From Meandrina meandrites (lineage: Eukaryota; Cnidaria; Anthozoa; Scleractinia; Meandrinidae), in assembly GCA_963693305.1 (NCBI GenBank), contig OY855903.1, positions 29,834,598 through 29,898,597 of the forward strand: a stretch of DNA of 64,000 bases. Direction: 5' to 3'. Positions 60,762 to 64,000 of the stretch are shown piece by piece. Below the pieces are notes generated by a model. That model saw nothing but the letters and a program-made list of their open reading frames with translations. It was not told where the DNA came from and made no database searches. The translations under genes were made by a program, and so were the position numbers. The first letter of the stretch is position 1; each line of letters begins with the position of its first letter.

Positions 60762-61581
60762 CGTTATCAGTAGGGCCGGAGCGGGCTCACCCAAGGGGCA
60801 TCTCCCACTGAAAGGAGTTCCCCTATACTCCGTAACTCACCATCTGCACAAGCCATTATAACAAGATTCAGTGGGGGCCAACCACACCTCTCTTGGCTTC
60901 ACCAGAATTTGTGAACTGACTAGTCTATGGGCAAAATTTCTATTTATTTGTTTCAGTTTAAAATTTCTGACCCTTGTGGTGCCACTTTCTCTGTTCTTCA
61001 CCTAAATGACGCAATATTTGAGCCTGTACGCATGCGCTTTTGAAGACATGGTAAAGACTTGGTAAAGTTTGTAAATAAAATATAGCCAAGAGGCCAAAAT
61101 GGTTGTCCTTTTCCACGCGATTTGCTTTATTTTAACCGAACTTTCTACTCCCGTTTGGCAGAACGAAGTCAGACAGATAACATATCAAGTAGTGGAGGCT
61201 ATGCGAGAGGCCGAAAAAAAATAAACAGGTTCTATCGAGTCCGTGTTCTAGAAAGATCGCTCGATAGTTCGACAAAAGTTTTGTGATCAAATCCTGTTAT
61301 TTCTCGATTTCTTCTCGTCGCTTCACTTCGCAAGCTTCTGTGGGGGCACAAAAACTTACAGCGCGTTAACTGAGCGTATTTTTTTCGTAATATCTATTCT
61401 GTTTCGTCTTTTTTCGGCCCAAACACTAAATCGTGAAGCGACCGCCATTTTGTGTTGCTCTGCTCGTCCAAGGGGCCTGGGAAATATAAATATTGGTTTC
61501 CGGTATCTTTCTGAGAAAAATGTCACGCAACTCACATATTTCGAAACAAAAATATTGCAACCAAACGAAGGTATCGGCCGC

Positions 61582-61974
61582 TCAGTAAAATTCCCTTATG
61601 ATTTCTCGCATTGGGTCTAAACCTTTTACCTTACAATGGATCCATTTATGTTCTAATTCATCTTCGCATATCTCAACACAGCGTCTAAAGCAGTTGTATT
61701 CGAGCTTGTCTGAGAAAACATAATGATTTATATTGCTTTTTCGCATGCATGGTACACAAATACCATCAACTCCGCAATCTAAATGATCTACACAATACAT
61801 CGCTTTTACAAAACTTTCCCTCCTTTCACAAAATGGGGTTTTTTCTAACTCTTTGTGTACTTCAGCCCAGCCAAGCATTTTACGCTGCCAGAGTCTTATT
61901 ATAATATACTCCGTACAGATTTTTTCCCGAAGTTCAGCCGGAAGTGCTTGTATTAGTTCAAGTGTGCCTGCCAT
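61582..61974 (-). CDS. Polinton Cys-rich protein at the right end, 130 aa
   Basis: N-terminal helix ELIQALPAELREKI resembles the start of an F-box, followed by WAEVHKELEKTPFCERR and a Cys/His cluster (CVDHLDCGVDGICVPC, about 61-76) that could bind zinc. Later Cys pairs and a His follow. The ATG stands exactly 395 bp from the right end, mirroring the polymerase gene at the left, with identical upstream sequence. It might be an early regulator or ubiquitin-pathway adaptor, which is speculation. Confidence 0.72.
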   Translation of the reverse strand: MAGTLELIQALPAELREKICTEYIIIRLWQRKMLGWAEVHKELEKTPFCERRESFVKAMYCVDHLDCGVDGICVPCMRKSNINHYVFSDKLEYNCFRRCVEICEDELEHKWIHCKVKGLDPMREIIREFY

Positions 61975-61978
61975 CTCA

Positions 61979-62369
61979 CCGTATATACAAGTGCAGATAA
62001 TTGTTTAAATAGAAAATAATTCTGGGACTATTTATTTTGTTATGTGCTTGGGGGGCTTTGTTTTTTTGTTTTACGTTTTGTTGATTTGTTTCTTTTTTTG
62101 TTTACTTTGGTGATGCTTATTTTGTTTATTGGGCCTTTTATGCGGTTTCTTTTTATTTTACTATTTATGTGCGACACACTTTTCACGGTTTCTATTTATG
62201 TGCGACACACATAGGAGTTACTGGTTCTCAGAGAAAAATGAAAAAAACATGTGAACAAAAAAGTTTGCTAAAAACGAAGCGACCTGTGGGAGCTGAGTTT
62301 TTAGCTAAAACTTTTTTGTTCACATGTTTTTTTCATTTTTGTCTGAGAACCAGTAACTCCTATGTGTGT
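61979..62369. repeat. Polinton right terminal inverted repeat
   Basis: Reverse complement of 46169-46559 with no difference found over 391 bp. Divergence starts 4 bp before the start codon of the 130-residue gene. The outer 169 bp (62201-62369) is the nested palindrome. Confidence 0.95.
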
Positions 62370-64000
62370 ACTTCCATGAAACCGCTGGTAAAAAACTTAA
62401 TGACAGCCCTGCACTTATTGTCAGTGTACCATTGAGGTGTGGGGTGGGTGGGGGGGGGGGGTAGGACGAATTCCGCATCCACACCTCTCCCACATCCTGC
62501 CACTCTGACTTTTAAAACGTTCCTCCTCTGAATTTTCTTAAAATGACCTTCCTTGGGTGAGTATGGATTTTTCCCTGTATGATAAATTTGGGCCCAAATT
62601 AATGCTTTAGTTAAGTTAACACTGGGTTTACAGAGGTGAAATATAACATGGTTTTCAATAAGGGCCATTGGCTGGCGAAACTTGCTGGCTACTCCGCACA
62701 TTTTCGCTGCCTACTTTGATTAACAACTTACTCTAACTTTACGAATTAGCATGATAAATAATTTGCCACGACATGAGCCATGGATCGGCCAAAATTTAAT
62801 TCGTTAAACACAAAAGAAACTTGGCTGAATTCTTGGTTAATTTAGTGACAATATATTGTGTTTCATCTGTTTGTATATTGAGGCTCAACTGAGCAGCCTG
62901 GCTTTACATAAAACCTTGGAATCTGGGTCTGAAAGCTGCACATCATGTGCTCTGAAAACCAGTCATGCATGATATGGTCACCTTTACTTCCTGGAGTATG
63001 AGTTTTGTCAAAATTTTGAATAGATATTTATACACCAACTTCCATTTTCGACCTACCGTGAACGGCCAGCTTTAATTTTTTCAGGATAAGACAATTACAT
63101 GTAAGTTTGTCTCTACAAACATTACATTTTTACAACTATTTTGCATTATGCAAAATAGGAGTGTTGATGGGGCTTTTTGCATTCCTGTTAATCCATTCCT
63201 GTTAAACTTTTAATTTATGCATTTAATTTGTATTAAACACGTCTTCCCATGCCTCCCCTGCTACGTATCGTTTTGCACCGATGCCATACTATTGTGTTCT
63301 GTTTATATATTTGGGGGATAGTATGTAGAGGCATATGTTTGCTCTAGATTTGATTGATAATCCAGATGAATTAATTTGACATTCGTTTGTAATCTTCGTA
63401 AACGGGGTTGACAACTTCAGTTACGTTTCAGTCACTGCAAAGTTTGCAATTTAATGTATGTTTCAAAAAGCATCGTGACTAAATTCAAAGGAATTCAATT
63501 TACGTCGAGGTGGCGAATAATGTGAATGTTCTCGAATCTTCGCCAAGATGTTGATTAACACTCAAGCACATTTTTGTTGACTGTGTTAATTGGCAAACAA
63601 CCGGGGATCTTCATCTTTCCTTTGTCCTTTACCCCGATTGGGGAAATTTGCAGATAGCGGAACAGATAGCAGAACTTGAAATGCTGTGTCCTAACAGTAC
63701 ATACGGGTGTATACTTGCGCAAACCTTGTGGCTTTAAGAGATCAAAAACACCCACGTCACCCAGCTGAAGTTGACCTTGCCTCACCTGTAGCCATATTAA
63801 TTTCATTGTCACACAATTCATGATTCGCAAAAACATCTCCACCGGAGTCAGGGCAGTGATTTGAGTGTGATTCTAAGAGACAGAAGAAAGAAATTTCTTT
63901 TTGGAACAAAACTGAACTATTTTCATCTTTTCTGCTTAGACTGATGCATGTACTTTAACATTCAAAATAGTCGCTTCAAAGAGGCTTTGATTTCAACTGA
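62370..64000. other. right flank, no gene recognised
   Basis: Begins with the acttc repeat that flanks the Polinton. Contains a G run at about 62450-62462 and AT-rich sequence. A 95-codon minus frame at 63555-63842 matches nothing I know and lacks clear splice sites. Confidence 0.45.

Larger units (their letters stand above)
46169..62369. mobile_element. complete Polinton/Maverick element, 16,201 bp
   Basis: Large self-synthesising, virus-like DNA transposon. The ends are inverted repeats that I read as identical over 391 bp. The 5 bp acttc occur directly outside both ends (46164-46168 and 62370-62374). Polintons usually leave 6 bp, so one base may have changed. It encodes a protein-primed polymerase B, retroviral-type integrase, A32-like packaging ATPase, major and minor capsid candidates, and seven or more further proteins. 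All main frames are open and every catalytic motif I looked for is present, which suggests a recent insertion. No cysteine-protease gene is visible. Confidence 0.95.

Noticed and set aside
63555..63842. 95-codon minus-strand frame near the right edge
   Set aside because: No homology recognised and no splice sites; cannot be separated from chance.

Overview
The window looks like metazoan nuclear DNA, most likely from a cnidarian and probably an anthozoan such as a stony coral. That is an inference from three things: a finely split animal ABC-transporter gene (31 exons), dense short inverted-repeat DNA elements and tRNA-derived SINEs, and an intact Polinton/Maverick element of the kind common in cnidarians. 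No bacterial gene organisation is present outside the Polinton.

Region 1 (1-2337): a cluster of four copies of a tRNA-Thr-like SINE. Region 2 (2338-33454, plus strand): a multidrug-resistance-associated ABC transporter of the ABCC5 type. I could join 31 exons through matched splice phases into one open frame of 1393 codons plus stop. Only the N-terminal exon or exons lie off the left edge. Its introns are full of foldback elements. At least six use TTAA as target, and a seventh copy (30394-31085) is truncated. There is also a 3.36-kb TTAA element containing a 1017-bp tandem duplication, and a Penelope-like fragment with a GIY-YIG domain and a hammerhead-like motif.

Region 3 (33455-46168): no intact gene. 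It holds a decayed class-A GPCR pseudogene (minus strand, 35749-36537), a long GA microsatellite, an array of palindromic units, GC-rich TCGCG repeats, and more small inverted-repeat elements.

Region 4 (46169-62369): a 16.2-kb Polinton with 391-bp terminal inverted repeats that I read as identical and a 5-bp flanking direct repeat. Its genes are a protein-primed DNA polymerase B (+), then a long minus-strand block (integrase, four small membrane proteins including a 53-residue one, a 191-residue protein, the packaging ATPase and the major capsid candidate). These are followed by a coiled-coil membrane protein (+), a 587-residue anchored protein (-), the penton/minor capsid protein (+), a two-helix membrane protein (+) and a Cys-rich 130-residue protein (-) starting at the right TIR. 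Together they would replicate the DNA by protein priming, integrate it, and build and fill a capsid. I found no adenain-type protease. A palindrome family with core CAAC-NNN-GTTG recurs at gene starts between 52.1 and 55.8 kb, three times exactly 4 nt before the ATG. This is the least explained regular signal in the window. Region 5 (62370-64000): no gene recognised.
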